Shown here: piece after piece, positions 49,168 to 60,242 of the stretch
Layout of the letters: the number at the start of each line of letters is the position of its first letter
Numbering within the stretch: the first letter of the stretch is position 1
Source of the DNA: Porticoccaceae bacterium
Lineage (GTDB): Bacteria > Pseudomonadota > Gammaproteobacteria > Pseudomonadales > Porticoccaceae
Assembly (NCBI GenBank): GCA_024644595.1
Contig: JAHEHL010000003.1
Coordinates: 124,001 to 188,000 of the forward strand
Reading direction: 5' to 3'
Length of the DNA stretch: 64,000 nt
Notes under the pieces: generated by a model
What the model was told of the DNA's origin: nothing
What the model saw: only the letters and a program-made list of their open reading frames with translations
Databases searched by the model: none
Position numbers and translations under genes: made by a program

Positions 49168-50388
49168 TTACTTAAGATCGCGGCCGCGGTTGGCAGCAAT
49201 GCGCAGACGCAGGGCGTTGAGTTTGATAAAGCCCTCGGCATCAGCCTGATTATAGGCGCCACCATCATCGTCAAAGGTGGCGATATTGGCATCAAACAGA
49301 CTGTCAGTGGCCGACTGGCGTCCGACAACACTGACATTGCCCTTGTACAGTTTAACCCGCACCTCGCCATTGACCGGAATCTGACTCTGATCGATAGCCG
49401 CCTGCAGCATCAGGCGCTCAGGTGCCCACCAGTAGCCGTTGTAGATCAACTTGGCGTAGCGCGGCATCAGCTCATCTTTCATATGTGCCACTTCGCGATC
49501 AAGGGTCAGCGATTCAATTGCGCGGTGTGCTTTCATCATCACTGTGCCCGCCGGTGTTTCATAACAGCCGCGAGACTTCATGCCGACATAGCGGTTCTCA
49601 ACTATATCGAGACGGCCAACGCCATTGGCGCCGGCGACCTTATTCAGGTACTCGATGACCGTGGCCGGTGACATGGCGATGCCGTCGATGGCAACAATGT
49701 CACCTTTTTCATAGCTGATAGTGAGATACGTTGGTTTATCTGGTGCCTGCTCAGGCGAGACAGTCCAGCGCCACATATCCTCTTCGGCCTCTGACCATGG
49801 ATCTTCAAGATTGCCACCCTCATAGGAGATATGCAGCAGGTTGGCGTCCATCGAGAATGGAGATTTTTTACCACGCTTCATTTCCACTGGAATATTGTGC
49901 TCTGCACAGTAGTCCATGAGCTTATCGCGCGAGTTAAGATTCCATTCACGCCAGGGCGCAATCACTTTAATGCCGGGCTTCAGTGCGTAGGCACCCAATT
50001 CGAAACGCACTTGATCGTTGCCCTTGCCGGTAGCGCCGTGGGAAATAGTATCGGCGCCAGTTTCGTTGGCAATCTCGATCAGGCGTTTGGCAATCAGCGG
50101 ACGCGCAATAGACGTGCCGAGCAGATATTCACCTTCATAGATGGTGTTGGCCCGAAACATCGGGAAAACGAAATCCCGCGCATACTCTTCCCGCAAATCA
50201 TCAATATAAATTTCTTTCACACCCAGCGCTTCCGCTTTGGCGCGCGCCGGCTCCACTTCTTCGCCCTGACCGATGTCGGCAGTAAAAGTGACAACTTCGC
50301 ACTGATACTCTTCCTGTAACCATTTAACGATAACGGAGGTATCCAATCCGCCAGAGTAGGCTAAGACAACTTTTTTGACTGATGACAC
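49168..50388 (-). CDS. argG: Argininosuccinate synthase
   Basis: 406 residues. The ATP-pyrophosphatase loop SGGLDTS is at residues 12-18 and the [15 protein letters not shown] segment follows in the middle. It condenses citrulline with aspartate in arginine synthesis. It starts with GTG behind AAAGGA. The formyltransferase-like gene lies 78 bases upstream on the same strand. Confidence 0.98.
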   Translation of the reverse strand: MSSVKKVVLAYSGGLDTSVIVKWLQEEYQCEVVTFTADIGQGEEVEPARAKAEALGVKEIYIDDLREEYARDFVFPMFRANTIYEGEYLLGTSIARPLIAKRLIEIANETGADTISHGATGKGNDQVRFELGAYALKPGIKVIAPWREWNLNSRDKLMDYCAEHNIPVEMKRGKKSPFSMDANLLHISYEGGNLEDPWSEAEEDMWRWTVSPEQAPDKPTYLTISYEKGDIVAIDGIAMSPATVIEYLNKVAGANGVGRLDIVENRYVGMKSRGCYETPAGTVMMKAHRAIESLTLDREVAHMKDELMPRYAKLIYNGYWWAPERLMLQAAIDQSQIPVNGEVRVKLYKGNVSVVGRQSATDSLFDANIATFDDDGGAYNQADAEGFIKLNALRLRIAANRGRDLK

Positions 50389-50466
50389 GGGGCTAAATCC
50401 TTTCCTGAATAAATTTGCTGAGTAAATCGAGGCGAGGATTTTACCCTAACCCAAGGCGTTTTAGTA

Positions 50467-51222
50467 TTAGTTAAGCGCTACAAGCTCACTGCGATCAAAG
50501 AGCCGACCGCCAGCGGCGAAGAAGGTGTCGAGTTCATCGGATTGCGGAAATGTGTAATAGCCAATCCGTCCCTGCTGAGGCTGTGCCTCAATCGCTTGCC
50601 CTGACGCCAGTACATCGACTGCGGCAAGTATCTGCCGACAACCTTGATCATAGAGCTTAACCACATTTAAGAGATAGGATTTTTCGAGCGCCAGCTCGAT
50701 CCGCGCAATAGAGATAATATCGCCATTATCAATACCGCCATCCTGAATAAAGTGCAATGTTGAGCCGATCTCACGATCTTGATTTTGCATGGCCCTAAAG
50801 GTTGCCATCACCCCCCGGTATGCCGGCAGAACCCCGGAGTGAAGATTGATGATGCCATATTTTGGGAGGGCTATAATCTGCTCGCGAATAATCAAACCAA
50901 AACGCACCGAGATAATCAGGTCAGGGGCAGTTGCAGCAATTCGAGCAATGCCCTCAGCGCCGTTGACCTGATTGCCCAGGTCACTAAACCCCTGCAACTG
51001 GCAGCCGGCACGTTGCGCCAACTGCTCAAAACTTGGCCGACCATCGTTGAGCAGCTCTTTTTCAAACCCCGACAGATCCATTAGTGGCTTCGGCAAACTG
51101 TGGTCGGAGCCGACTTTCTCCGAAATAAATATCGACAGTTGGTGGTTGGTCAACCCGTCAATCAATCTGCCCAGAGTGATATGGCTTGCCAGATCACGAT
51201 TGGTTAATAGGGTTATTTTCAT
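50467..51222 (-). CDS. Formyltransferase-family protein (methionyl-tRNA formyltransferase-like)
   Basis: 251 residues: only the N-terminal catalytic Rossmann domain of the formyltransferase family is clear, with active-site residues NLHSG (Asn126, His128) and IDNGDI (Asp165). It lacks the C-terminal OB-fold tRNA-binding domain of Fmt, so the acceptor is probably a sugar nucleotide or other small amine. No polysaccharide genes are nearby. Divergent from pyrC. Confidence 0.78.
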   Translation of the reverse strand: MKITLLTNRDLASHITLGRLIDGLTNHQLSIFISEKVGSDHSLPKPLMDLSGFEKELLNDGRPSFEQLAQRAGCQLQGFSDLGNQVNGAEGIARIAATAPDLIISVRFGLIIREQIIALPKYGIINLHSGVLPAYRGVMATFRAMQNQDREIGSTLHFIQDGGIDNGDIISIARIELALEKSYLLNVVKLYDQGCRQILAAVDVLASGQAIEAQPQQGRIGYYTFPQSDELDTFFAAGGRLFDRSELVALN

Positions 51223-51354
51223 AATCGATTATTGAGCTCGCCAAAAATTAAACTAAAGCACCACCAGCACCCCGCGATAAAGAGTCTTCCACAAAACCTG
51301 TTATGACGCCACCGTTTCCGGTAGCATTCACCATCGACCTCGGACACAGCATTA

Positions 51355-52389
51355 ATGAATCAACTCACGATCATTCAACCAGACGACTGGCACCTGCACT
51401 TGCGCGACAACGCTGTGCTGGCGTCAACCGTACCCGCAGCCGCAAGAGGGTTCGGTCGTGGCATCATTATGCCCAACCTGCTGCCTCCAGCGACCACAGT
51501 TGCCCAGGTCTCCGCTTATCGCGATCGGATTCTGGCACAGCGTCCAGCGGGCTCAAGCTGGGAACCGCTGATGGTTCTCTACCTGACCGACAATACCACC
51601 AGCGAAGAAATTCGTGCCGCCAAGGCCTGTGGTTTTATCCATGGCTGCAAGTACTATCCCGCAGGTGCGACCACCAATTCAGACTCGGGCGTCACCGATC
51701 TAAACAAGATTCACAGCGTGCTTGAGACCATGCAGGAAGTCGGTATGGTGCTGCAATTACATGGCGAAGTAACCACCGCGGACATTGATATTTTTGATCG
51801 TGAGGCAGTTTTCATCGACCGACATCTGCGCGGTCTGGCCCAGCATTACCCAAAGCTGAAAATCATTCTCGAACATATCACCACTCAGCAGGCCGCAGAG
51901 TTCGTCGCGTCGGCTGGTAAAAATATCGCAGCGACCATAACACCGCAGCACTTACTGTTTAATCGCAATCATATGCTGGTCGGTGGTATTCGTCCGCATC
52001 TGTTCTGCTTACCAATTTTGAAGCGCGATATTCATCAACAGGCGCTGATTAAGGCTGCCACAAGCGGCAGCCCAAAATTCTTTCTCGGCACAGACTCAGC
52101 CCCCCACGCTCAGGACAAAAAAGAGAGTGCCTGCGGCTGTGCCGGTTGTTTTAGCCATCACGCCGCGATTGAGCTCTACGCTCAAGCCTTTGAAGAGGCC
52201 GGTGCGCTTGACAAACTCGAAGGGTTTGCCAGCCTGTATGGCGCAGACTTCTATGGTCTGCCGAGAAATCCCACCAACATTACTCTGCAACGCCAACCCT
52301 GGCAGTTGCCCGCATCGATTCCGTTTGATGACTCGCAACTTGTTCCTCTCGGCGCCGGTACCACATTGAACTGGAAACTGGATCTGTAA
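51355..52389 (+). CDS. pyrC: Dihydroorotase (type II, E. coli-like)
   Basis: 344 residues, the short E. coli-type enzyme. Zinc ligands HLH (His13, His15) near the N-terminus and the carboxylated lysine in [11 protein letters not shown] (Lys99) are visible; HAQDKKE with the catalytic Asp region follows at the end of the barrel. It closes carbamoyl-aspartate in pyrimidine synthesis. The stop overlaps rnt by one base. Confidence 0.97.
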   Translation: MNQLTIIQPDDWHLHLRDNAVLASTVPAAARGFGRGIIMPNLLPPATTVAQVSAYRDRILAQRPAGSSWEPLMVLYLTDNTTSEEIRAAKACGFIHGCKYYPAGATTNSDSGVTDLNKIHSVLETMQEVGMVLQLHGEVTTADIDIFDREAVFIDRHLRGLAQHYPKLKIILEHITTQQAAEFVASAGKNIAATITPQHLLFNRNHMLVGGIRPHLFCLPILKRDIHQQALIKAATSGSPKFFLGTDSAPHAQDKKESACGCAGCFSHHAAIELYAQAFEEAGALDKLEGFASLYGADFYGLPRNPTNITLQRQPWQLPASIPFDDSQLVPLGAGTTLNWKLDL

Positions 52390-53051
52390 TGGATAACGCT
52401 GAAAACTCTCTCGACATACACAATGAAGAATTGGATAACGGTATTGGTCGGCGATTCCGAGGCTTTTTACCGGTCGTGGTGGATGTTGAAACCGGCGGTT
52501 TTAATTCACGCACCGATGCGCTGCTGGAGATTGCCGCGGTAATTCTGGAGATGGATGCTCAAGGCAATCTGCAAATCAAAGAGAGCTACAGTAAAAATAT
52601 CGATCCTTTCCCCGGCGCTGTGGTTGAAAAATCGGCACTGGAATTTACCGGCATTGATATTTACGACCCGGATCGTATGCCGGAGGAGGAAGGTGAAGCG
52701 CTCAGAGATATCTTTCGCCCGATTCGTCAGGAGATTAGCGCCACCAACTGTACTCGCGCCGTGATGGTCGCACACAATGCCCATTTTGATCTCGGCTTTG
52801 TGAATGCCGGGGTCAATCGAAACCAGATCAAACGCAATCCGTTTCATCCCTTTTCATGCTTCGACACATCAACCCTGGCCGGCCTGGCCTATGGTCAGAC
52901 AGTGTTGGCCAAGGCCTGTCAGGCTGCCGAGATGGAATTTGATAACCGCGACGCCCACAGCGCACTCTACGATGCGGTAAAAACCGCAGAGCTATTCTGC
53001 GGTATCGTCAATCGCTGGAAACAGCTCGGCGGCTGGCCCGGCGTTCAATAA
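52389..53051 (+). CDS. rnt: Ribonuclease T
   Basis: 220 residues, DEDDh exonuclease. Visible metal-binding residues are Asp32 and Glu34 (VVDVETGGF), the Asp in [10 protein letters not shown], and the general-base His/Asp in DAHSALYDA. It trims 3' ends of tRNA and 5S/23S rRNA. Co-transcribed with pyrC (TAATG). Confidence 0.95.
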   Translation: MDNAENSLDIHNEELDNGIGRRFRGFLPVVVDVETGGFNSRTDALLEIAAVILEMDAQGNLQIKESYSKNIDPFPGAVVEKSALEFTGIDIYDPDRMPEEEGEALRDIFRPIRQEISATNCTRAVMVAHNAHFDLGFVNAGVNRNQIKRNPFHPFSCFDTSTLAGLAYGQTVLAKACQAAEMEFDNRDAHSALYDAVKTAELFCGIVNRWKQLGGWPGVQ

Positions 53052-53071
53052 CCATTCTTGGGCGTAATAAC

Positions 53072-54514
53072 CTAGAGATTATTTTTCCGCTCGACCCAGA
53101 AGTCTGCTTTTTCGATTCCTACTGCCTGCGGGTCAAACTGCGGATCGACTCCGTCGCGCAACTGCTGTTCATAGTCTTTCAGTGCTGCCAGCGCCGGACG
53201 CTGCAAAATAATAATCGCAATAATATTTAACCAGGCCATAATACCGACGCCCACATCACCCAGCGCCCAAGCCAGATCAGCGCTTTTAATGCCGCCGTAA
53301 ATCACCGAACAAATGACCAACAGCTTGAGCAGATTGGCCAACCAAGGGCGATGTACTTTGCGATTGATGTACATCACATTGGTTTCGGCAATGTAGTAGT
53401 AGGCGACAATGGTCGTGAAGGCAAAAAACAGCAATGCAATGGCCAGCAAACTGCTGCCCAACCCAGGCAAAATGGTATCGAAGGACGCCTGCACATAAGC
53501 TGGGCCAACATCGACGCCGGGCAAACCTTGGTAGAGGAAGCCACCACTGCCATCTTCAACATTGTAGAGACCGGTCAACAAAATCATAAACGCGGTGGCG
53601 GAACAGATCAGAAGGGTGTCTACATACACCGAAAATGCCTGCACCAAGCCTTGCTTGGCCGGATGCGAAACTTCCGCTGCGGCGGCCGGATGCGGCCCGC
53701 TGCCCTGCCCTGCCTCATTGGAATAAACACCGCGCTTAACACCCCACTGCACCGCCATACCAATAATGGCACCATATCCAGCATCGAGACCAAACGCGCT
53801 GCTGATAATCAACTTGCACACAGCGGGAACCATATCGATATTAATAACCACCACACTTAATGAGACCAGAATATAACCGGCCGCCATCACGGGCACAGCC
53901 ACCTGAGCAAAATGGGCGATGCGCTTGACGCCACCAATCACAATTAGTCCGAGCGCTGCGGCCAGCACGCCTGCAGTCACCACCGCAGGGATATCCCAGG
54001 CGTTGTTCATCGCCGCAACAATGCTGTTAGCTTGAATACCCGGCAGACAGAACCCCATGGCAATCACTGTGGCTACAGCAAATGTCCAGGCGTACCATTT
54101 TTGGCCCATGGCTTTTTCGATGTAATAGGCCGGGCCGCCGCGGTAATTGCCGTTATCGTCTTTTTCCTTATAGATCTGCGCCAGCGTGGCTTCAATATAC
54201 GCGGTAGAGGCACCAAGAAAGGCTACCGTCCACATCCAAAAAACCGCACCCGGACCGCCTATCGCAATCGCAGTTGCAACACCGGCAATATTACCGGTGC
54301 CGACACGGCCGGAGAGCGACATAGCCAACGCCTGAAAAGAGGAGACCCCAGCGTCTGAGCTGCGCCCTTCGAACACCAGTTTAATCATATGACCAAAGTG
54401 GCGAATTTGCAGAAAGCGCGTGCGCAAAGAGAAGTAAAGTCCGGTCCCGAGGCAAAGATAGATCAGAGCCGAGCTCCAGATAATGCCATTAAGGTAATTA
54501 ATAAATGCTTCCAC
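53072..54514 (-). CDS. Alanine/glycine:cation symporter (AGCS family)
   Basis: 480 residues, about ten membrane helices. Family segments GRVGTGNIAGVATAIAIGGPGAVFWMW and EAGQGSGPHPAAAAE identify a sodium-coupled importer of alanine or glycine (DagA/AgcS type). It starts with GTG after GGGGAG. Convergent with rnt. Confidence 0.95.
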   Translation of the reverse strand: MEAFINYLNGIIWSSALIYLCLGTGLYFSLRTRFLQIRHFGHMIKLVFEGRSSDAGVSSFQALAMSLSGRVGTGNIAGVATAIAIGGPGAVFWMWTVAFLGASTAYIEATLAQIYKEKDDNGNYRGGPAYYIEKAMGQKWYAWTFAVATVIAMGFCLPGIQANSIVAAMNNAWDIPAVVTAGVLAAALGLIVIGGVKRIAHFAQVAVPVMAAGYILVSLSVVVINIDMVPAVCKLIISSAFGLDAGYGAIIGMAVQWGVKRGVYSNEAGQGSGPHPAAAAEVSHPAKQGLVQAFSVYVDTLLICSATAFMILLTGLYNVEDGSGGFLYQGLPGVDVGPAYVQASFDTILPGLGSSLLAIALLFFAFTTIVAYYYIAETNVMYINRKVHRPWLANLLKLLVICSVIYGGIKSADLAWALGDVGVGIMAWLNIIAIIILQRPALAALKDYEQQLRDGVDPQFDPQAVGIEKADFWVERKNNL

Positions 54515-54568
54515 GAATACTCCCCATTTTTTTATATTTTATCTGCAGCGCAACTGTCGCTGCCATTT

Positions 54569-55534
54569 TTAATCAAGTGCCTTTCGGTCGGCCGCTGCAA
54601 ACACAGCATCGAGGCTGTCGATAAAATCGTCTGTTGATTCGGCGGTACTAAACTGCAGTATTGGCACTTGCAGGTCGGCGAAGTAATCCGGGTAGGGAGA
54701 AAACTCACCCCACTCACTCATCCGGGCGCTGATACTAACAACAATGACCAACATTACAAAGCCAAGCGCGGAAATCCATCTCTGTCGCGGCAACATATTG
54801 GTCGCCAATGCAAAATTAGCCGACAACAGCAGTGTCGCCAACAACATCGCCAGTAACGGCAACATAATCATTGCCACCCCGCTACTACTAAGGTTATAGC
54901 TGAGCACACCGATCAGCCACTCTAACAGCGTATAAATCAGCCCAACCGACAGGATTAAACTATATTGGCTGAGAAACTGACGCTCATGGCGCAAGAAACG
55001 CCCCAGTAGACTCCAGAACAGAGCCACCATCAGCACCACGGCCTGACTGCCAAGGATAGTGAAAATATGGTTCTTCCACTGCCACTCGACAAAACTACTC
55101 GCATACAGCGAGCCAATATCCAGCGCCAGACTTATCAAGAACAGTGGCAACCAGATCGACAGGCGGTTTAATCTGCCAAGATCCTGCTCGAGACGATGCA
55201 GCTCTTTGGCGGGCTCGACCGGGTGGCCGTCAGTCAGAATGCGTAATCTTCTGCGGCCAACTTTGATCTCGGCACCATCCTCGAGAATAACTGTCGACGA
55301 ACTGTTTTCAGTCTTCGAATTTTTTAACACCTGCACGCCATTTCGACTCTGCAGATCGGTCAGCTGCCAACCATTCTCTGTCGCATCAAGGCGCAGATGG
55401 TTGGCAGAAATATACGGATCATCCAGGACCACATCATTCTGGTAACCGCGCCCTATGGTGACTGAGGGCCCATCGACGCGAAAATGCCCCTGACTCCTGC
55501 CGCCCCAGCCCAGCACCTCAACGATCACTGCCAT
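54569..55534 (-). CDS. FHA-domain membrane protein
   Basis: 321 residues. Cytoplasmic N-terminal FHA domain (about 20-95), with the phosphothreonine-binding residues in TIGRGYQND and YISANHLRL and SRNG at the far end. It is followed by about six membrane helices (roughly 125-270) and a short acidic tail. FHA domains bind phosphorylated threonine, but no Ser/Thr kinase is present in the window. The start overlaps the end of the protease gene by ten bases, so the two proteins are co-made. Confidence 0.83.
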   Translation of the reverse strand: MAVIVEVLGWGGRSQGHFRVDGPSVTIGRGYQNDVVLDDPYISANHLRLDATENGWQLTDLQSRNGVQVLKNSKTENSSSTVILEDGAEIKVGRRRLRILTDGHPVEPAKELHRLEQDLGRLNRLSIWLPLFLISLALDIGSLYASSFVEWQWKNHIFTILGSQAVVLMVALFWSLLGRFLRHERQFLSQYSLILSVGLIYTLLEWLIGVLSYNLSSSGVAMIMLPLLAMLLATLLLSANFALATNMLPRQRWISALGFVMLVIVVSISARMSEWGEFSPYPDYFADLQVPILQFSTAESTDDFIDSLDAVFAAADRKALD

Positions 55535-56850
55535 TTCGACACCCCCATAAACTTGCGGGCATAGGCTTTGGCATTTTTCTGACTGACCCCGGCAAGCGTA
55601 AAGTGGCTGACAAAAGCGGCCTGTGAGTCATCCACTGTACCTTGTAAAAAAACAATATCGTAGAGTTCGGGATACTCTTTGTAGGCACGGGCACAGAACA
55701 CCACCTTTGTCGTTCGCCCCCTGTTAGACTGTAAATCGCTCTCAGCGCGAACAAATTGGTTATCACATTGATAATCACCAAGGTCTTTTTCCGTGCCTTT
55801 ATTGCCCGGTGCGAAGTCACTAAACAGACGTTCATAGTACGCGTAGAACTGGACAGTATTGAGCTGATCAGCTTGTAGCCAGAAGAACTGGTGTTCGATC
55901 ACGCCACTGTTAAATTTGGCATTGAGATAGATATTATCTTCACTGCGACAGGTGCGATCGGCACTCAGAAATTGCGCTTTCGTGGAGGCGCTGTTGGAAC
56001 CACCCCAACATTTAATAAAAGGCTTCAGCTCATTGGCCACAACTGCTTCGCCGAGCGCCAGGGTTGGCCAGTCCAACGCCAACAGGCGAGTAAACTTTTT
56101 ATCCTGATCGGCCAGCAACTGCTGCGCAATGCGCTGACGGATGTCGTCCACTTCATGGCCTCTGACGCGATACTCGATAATCAATTGCTGCAGCGCTGCG
56201 ACCGGCACCAAAAAACTGATCTGATTACCGGCAGTGGACACATTGACGCCAACTACTTCGCCTGCCTGATTTAAGGTCGGCCCGCCGCTCATACCCGGAT
56301 TAAGCGAGCCGGTAAAATGCACCCGCGGGTGATAACTGGTCTGGTTGACACCGTTATAAGTGCCAGGCACCACGGTTAGCCCCAGATCAAGGGGATTACC
56401 CAGAGCGTAGACTGGCATACCGATCGGCGGTTCTGCCACCGCTAGCGGCAGCTCCGGGGTCATCTCGCTGTCGGCTTTAACCAGCGCCAAATCATTGATG
56501 ACATCGACATCGACCAATTTGAGATGATTGAGCTCACCCTCGGCACTGAGATATTCGATGCGATACTGATCGGGTTTTTCAGCCGCCATTTGCACCACAT
56601 GATAATTAGTTGCGATCAGCCCGCTGTCGCTGACGACAAAGCCGGATCCAATGGCACTCTTGCTACCCGAGGTAAGATCAATAATTCTAATCTGCAAAAT
56701 ACCTGCTTTATTGTCGGCGAAGAGGGCCCGCGCACTATCACTCTGGGCAGCCACTGCGAGCGGCCAGGCGAGACAAAAAGTCAGGATAAATACAGCGCGA
56801 GAGAAACCGCGCGCGCAGAGGGACAACCCTGTCTCATTATAAATGCTCAA
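55525..56850 (-). CDS. Secreted trypsin-like serine protease with unknown C-terminal domain
   Basis: About 441 residues. Signal peptide ending in AVAAQ (near residue 36), then a chymotrypsin-fold domain with triad His84 (TNYHVV), Asp120 (INDLAL) and Ser188 (PGMSGGP), as in DegP/HtrA, but no PDZ domain follows. Residues 225-441 form an unrecognised domain with several cysteines (CWGG, TCRS, YQCDN, FCARAY) likely to form disulfides. The TTG at 56850 has AAGGA at good spacing; the frame is open upstream to 56958 but that would bury the signal peptide. It precedes and overlaps the FHA protein gene. Confidence 0.83.
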   Translation of the reverse strand: MSIYNETGLSLCARGFSRAVFILTFCLAWPLAVAAQSDSARALFADNKAGILQIRIIDLTSGSKSAIGSGFVVSDSGLIATNYHVVQMAAEKPDQYRIEYLSAEGELNHLKLVDVDVINDLALVKADSEMTPELPLAVAEPPIGMPVYALGNPLDLGLTVVPGTYNGVNQTSYHPRVHFTGSLNPGMSGGPTLNQAGEVVGVNVSTAGNQISFLVPVAALQQLIIEYRVRGHEVDDIRQRIAQQLLADQDKKFTRLLALDWPTLALGEAVVANELKPFIKCWGGSNSASTKAQFLSADRTCRSEDNIYLNAKFNSGVIEHQFFWLQADQLNTVQFYAYYERLFSDFAPGNKGTEKDLGDYQCDNQFVRAESDLQSNRGRTTKVVFCARAYKEYPELYDIVFLQGTVDDSQAAFVSHFTLAGVSQKNAKAYARKFMGVSKWQ

Positions 56851-57107
56851 TGTGCAGTTCCTTTTAATAATGCGTCGGTATTCTTTCAATAGATGCCCCT
56901 CATTACAAGGGGGATGACGCGGCGGGGCAGCACACCGCTGCATTTGGCCTGTAGCCAATACCCGTTCACCACGCTAAGATAGCCGCCCAATTCTGCAGCA
57001 CTAACTAGTCTGGACGCACCGCGCCGATTAAACAAGTTACTCGCGGACCGACGCTGCCAAATCAGCCTCTCGTTTTTACCCTTCTACGCAACAGGAACAC
57101 GGACAAT

Positions 57108-59378
57108 ATGACTGATTCATTCAAAGAAAGCGCAATTAAGTATCACACTCATCCAGCGCCGGGGAAACTAGAAATCCGTCCGACCAAACCATTAGCCAAC
57201 AAGCGCGACTTGTCTCTCGCCTACTCGCCGGGTGTCGCCCATGCCTGCGAACTGATTGTCGAGAACCCCACCGCAGTGGCTTCGGTTACTGCGCGCGGCA
57301 ACCTAGTGGCGGTGATTACCAATGGTACAGCTGTGCTAGGCCTCGGCAATATTGGCCCGCTGGCATCCAAGCCGGTAATGGAAGGCAAGGCAGTATTGTT
57401 CAAGAAGTTTGCAAACATCGATGTCTTTGATATCGAAGTTGCCGAAAACGATGTCGACAAACTGGTGGACATCATCGCCTCCCTGGAGCCGACTTTTGGC
57501 GGTATCAACCTCGAAGATATCAAGGCGCCTGAATGCTTTATGGTTGAGCAGAAACTTCGCGAGCGTATGAAGATTCCCGTTTTCCACGACGACCAACACG
57601 GCACAGCTATTGTCGCCGCCGCTGCGATCTACAACGGCTTGCGAATTGTCGGCAAGAAGTTTGAAGATGTTAAGCTAGTAGTGTCCGGTGCCGGCGCAGC
57701 CAGTATCGCCTGTGTCGACTTACTTGTCAGCATGGGGCTGCAAAAGAAAAATGTCCGCATGATTGATCGCACTGGTGTCATCTACGCCGGCCGTACTGAA
57801 GGCATGAACCCTTGGAAACAAGAGTATGCGGTGGATACCAGCGATCGCACCATCGACGATGCGATTAAAGGCGCCGATCTGTTTATGGGGCTCTCCGGTC
57901 CCGGCGTATTGAATGGTGAGATGCTGAAAAAGATGGGCGAGAAGCCAATTATTCTCGCCATGTCCAACCCCGTTCCGGAGATTATGCCGGAAGAGGCGAT
58001 GGCCGCACGCCCAGATGCGATCCTAGCTACCGGGCGCTCTGACTACCCAAATCAGGTTAACAATGTTCTCTGCTTCCCGTTTATTTTCCGCGGCGCGTTG
58101 GACTGTGGCGCATCGACCATTAACGAAGAGATGAAGATGGCCGCTGTGCGCGCGATTGCCGACCTCGCCACCATGGAAACCTCAGATGTAGTGGCCGCGG
58201 CCTATGCCGATGAAAAACTCAAGTTCGGCCCGGAATACCTCATTCCCAAAGCCTTTGATCCACGTCTAATCGAGGTGGTACCGCTGGCTGTGGTGCAGGC
58301 GGCCATGGACAGTGGCGTGGCGACGCGCCCAATTGAAGACATGGAGGCTTACCGTCAGTCACTGCATGAATTTATCAATCAGGCTGGCCTGTTTATGCAG
58401 CCGATTATTGAAATGGCGAAAAAAGCTCCAGCACGTATTGTCTATGCCGAGGGTGAGAATGACGATGTGCTCATGGCCGTGCAAGCAGTACTTGATGAAC
58501 AGATCGCTAAACCGATTCTGATCGGGCGTCGTGCGGGTATGGAGCAAAAAATTGATCGCCTCGGCCTGCGCATTGATCTCGACAAAGATGTTGAGATATT
58601 TGAACCTGCTAACAATGACCGGCACGAGGAGTACGCCGCCTTTTATCATGAGCACGTTGGTCGCCACGGTGTGTCTGTTGACGCTGCCCGGAAAATTATG
58701 CGCGATGACCAAACCGCTATGGCCGCCGTTATGGTGGCACGGGGCGAGGCCGATGGCCTGATCTGTGGCAAGGTGGGTCGCTTTGACTTTCATCTGCGTG
58801 AAATTATGCATCTGCTCGGACCAGAGCAAAAAGACCAGCTGGTTTCGTCCGCTGCAGTGCTGTTGATGCCTGATGGCCCGCTTTTTCTCGCTGACACAGC
58901 AATGAATATCGACCCCAGCGCAAACGAACTGGTCAAGATTACCGAGGCCAGTATTGATCTGGTGAAGCGTTTTGGTATCGAGCCCAAAGTGGCGCTTTTA
59001 TCACATTCCAACTTTGGTACATCTAATGCTGCCTCTGCGCGCAAGGTTCGCCAGGCGGGAGAGATGCTGCGCGACAGCTATCCCAAGCTACAGATCGATG
59101 GCGAGATGCACGTGCTGAGCGCACTCAATCCCAAGTTACGCAAAACTATCTATTCCCAGTCAACCCTCCAGGGTCGTGCCAATGTGCTAGTGATGCCAAA
59201 CCTGGATGCGGCCAATATCGCCATGGGATTGATTCGTTCACTTACCGATGCGCTGCTGATTGGGCCCTTTATCAATGGGTTCCGCAAGCCGGCTCATATC
59301 GTAATTCCATCAGTTTCGTCACGGGGAATTTTCAATATGACAGCGCTGACGGTGACAGATATTCAGCACAGTAAATAA
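57108..59378 (+). CDS. maeB: NADP-dependent malic enzyme with phosphotransacetylase-like domain
   Basis: 756 residues, the MaeB fusion: N-terminal malic enzyme (about 1-430) with [19 protein letters not shown] and the GAGAASIA nucleotide loop, and a C-terminal Pta-like domain (about 430-756) that regulates activity through acetyl-CoA. It decarboxylates malate to pyruvate with NADPH. The 257 bases upstream hold its promoter region; I see no defined elements there. Confidence 0.97.
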   Translation: MTDSFKESAIKYHTHPAPGKLEIRPTKPLANKRDLSLAYSPGVAHACELIVENPTAVASVTARGNLVAVITNGTAVLGLGNIGPLASKPVMEGKAVLFKKFANIDVFDIEVAENDVDKLVDIIASLEPTFGGINLEDIKAPECFMVEQKLRERMKIPVFHDDQHGTAIVAAAAIYNGLRIVGKKFEDVKLVVSGAGAASIACVDLLVSMGLQKKNVRMIDRTGVIYAGRTEGMNPWKQEYAVDTSDRTIDDAIKGADLFMGLSGPGVLNGEMLKKMGEKPIILAMSNPVPEIMPEEAMAARPDAILATGRSDYPNQVNNVLCFPFIFRGALDCGASTINEEMKMAAVRAIADLATMETSDVVAAAYADEKLKFGPEYLIPKAFDPRLIEVVPLAVVQAAMDSGVATRPIEDMEAYRQSLHEFINQAGLFMQPIIEMAKKAPARIVYAEGENDDVLMAVQAVLDEQIAKPILIGRRAGMEQKIDRLGLRIDLDKDVEIFEPANNDRHEEYAAFYHEHVGRHGVSVDAARKIMRDDQTAMAAVMVARGEADGLICGKVGRFDFHLREIMHLLGPEQKDQLVSSAAVLLMPDGPLFLADTAMNIDPSANELVKITEASIDLVKRFGIEPKVALLSHSNFGTSNAASARKVRQAGEMLRDSYPKLQIDGEMHVLSALNPKLRKTIYSQSTLQGRANVLVMPNLDAANIAMGLIRSLTDALLIGPFINGFRKPAHIVIPSVSSRGIFNMTALTVTDIQHSK

Positions 59379-59390
59379 TAAGTCGGTCAG

Positions 59391-59414
59391 CTGGCGCTAG
59401 TCTTTTAGCGCCAG
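59391..59414. terminator. Hairpin between convergent maeB and rsmI
   Basis: Arms CTGGCGCTA and TAGCGCCAG (nine bases) with a six-base loop, overlapping the rsmI stop codon. The stem is GC-rich, but no long T-run follows on either strand, so it is only a possible bidirectional terminator. Confidence 0.4.
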
Positions 59415-60242
59415 CGCCAGCTGATAAAACTGTTTTTTGTCGCCACCGGTAATTTTGGCCGTCAGCGCTGCCGCCTTGGCAGCGGGCAATTCAGCCAGCA
59501 GTAATCGGAGAATTTTCTCGCCATCTACTGTGACACTGTTGTCTGATGTTTCGCGACCAGCCAACACCAACACGATTTCTCCGCGCTGCTGGTTGCTATC
59601 GTTTTCCACCGCAGTGACCAGTTCTGAGAGCGTTCCATGCAGATAGGTCTCAAACGTCTTGCTTACTTCGCGGGCAATAAACCCGCTGTGTTGTGGGCCA
59701 AAGATGGCCACAGCGTCATGCAATGTTTCGAGGATACGATGCGGAGCCTCGTAAAAGACCGTGGTCTCCGCAACGGCCATCAGTTCCTGCAACACCTTTT
59801 TACGCTGCGTAGTTTTGGCCGGCAGAAAGCCAACAAACCTAAATCTGTCAGTGGGCAGACCAGCGACACTCAGGGCAGCGATCGCGGCACAGGCACCAGG
59901 CACTGGGATCACTCTGATACCCGCTACCCGCGCTGCAAGCACCAAGCGATAGCCGGGGTCAGAAATCAACGGTGTACCGGCGTCGGAAATTAATGCAATA
60001 TCATCACCGGACTGCAGTCGCGCAATAATACTGTCACTGATCTTTTTATCACTGTGATCATGGTAGGGAAATAATGGCTTGTCGATCGCAAAATGGTCGA
60101 GCAACTTTTTGCTGTGGCGTTTATCCTCACAAGCGATCGCCGTCACCGATTGGAGGATTTCCACCGCGCGGGGTACCATGTCCCCCAGGTTGCCGATGGG
60201 GGTGGCGACTATATATAACGTACCGGATTGATTTGAGTTCAT
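59397..60242 (-). CDS. rsmI: 16S rRNA 2'-O-ribose C1402 methyltransferase
   Basis: 281 residues, SAM-dependent tetrapyrrole-methylase fold. Family motifs are VATPIGNLGD at the N-terminus, EDKRHSKKLL, ISDAGTPLISDPG and VFYEAPHRIL. It methylates C1402 of 16S rRNA. The ATG at 60242 overlaps the lpoA ATG on the other strand; an ATG at 60284 with AAGGA would overlap lpoA by over 40 bases. Confidence 0.96.
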   Translation of the reverse strand: MNSNQSGTLYIVATPIGNLGDMVPRAVEILQSVTAIACEDKRHSKKLLDHFAIDKPLFPYHDHSDKKISDSIIARLQSGDDIALISDAGTPLISDPGYRLVLAARVAGIRVIPVPGACAAIAALSVAGLPTDRFRFVGFLPAKTTQRKKVLQELMAVAETTVFYEAPHRILETLHDAVAIFGPQHSGFIAREVSKTFETYLHGTLSELVTAVENDSNQQRGEIVLVLAGRETSDNSVTVDGEKILRLLLAELPAAKAAALTAKITGGDKKQFYQLALALKD

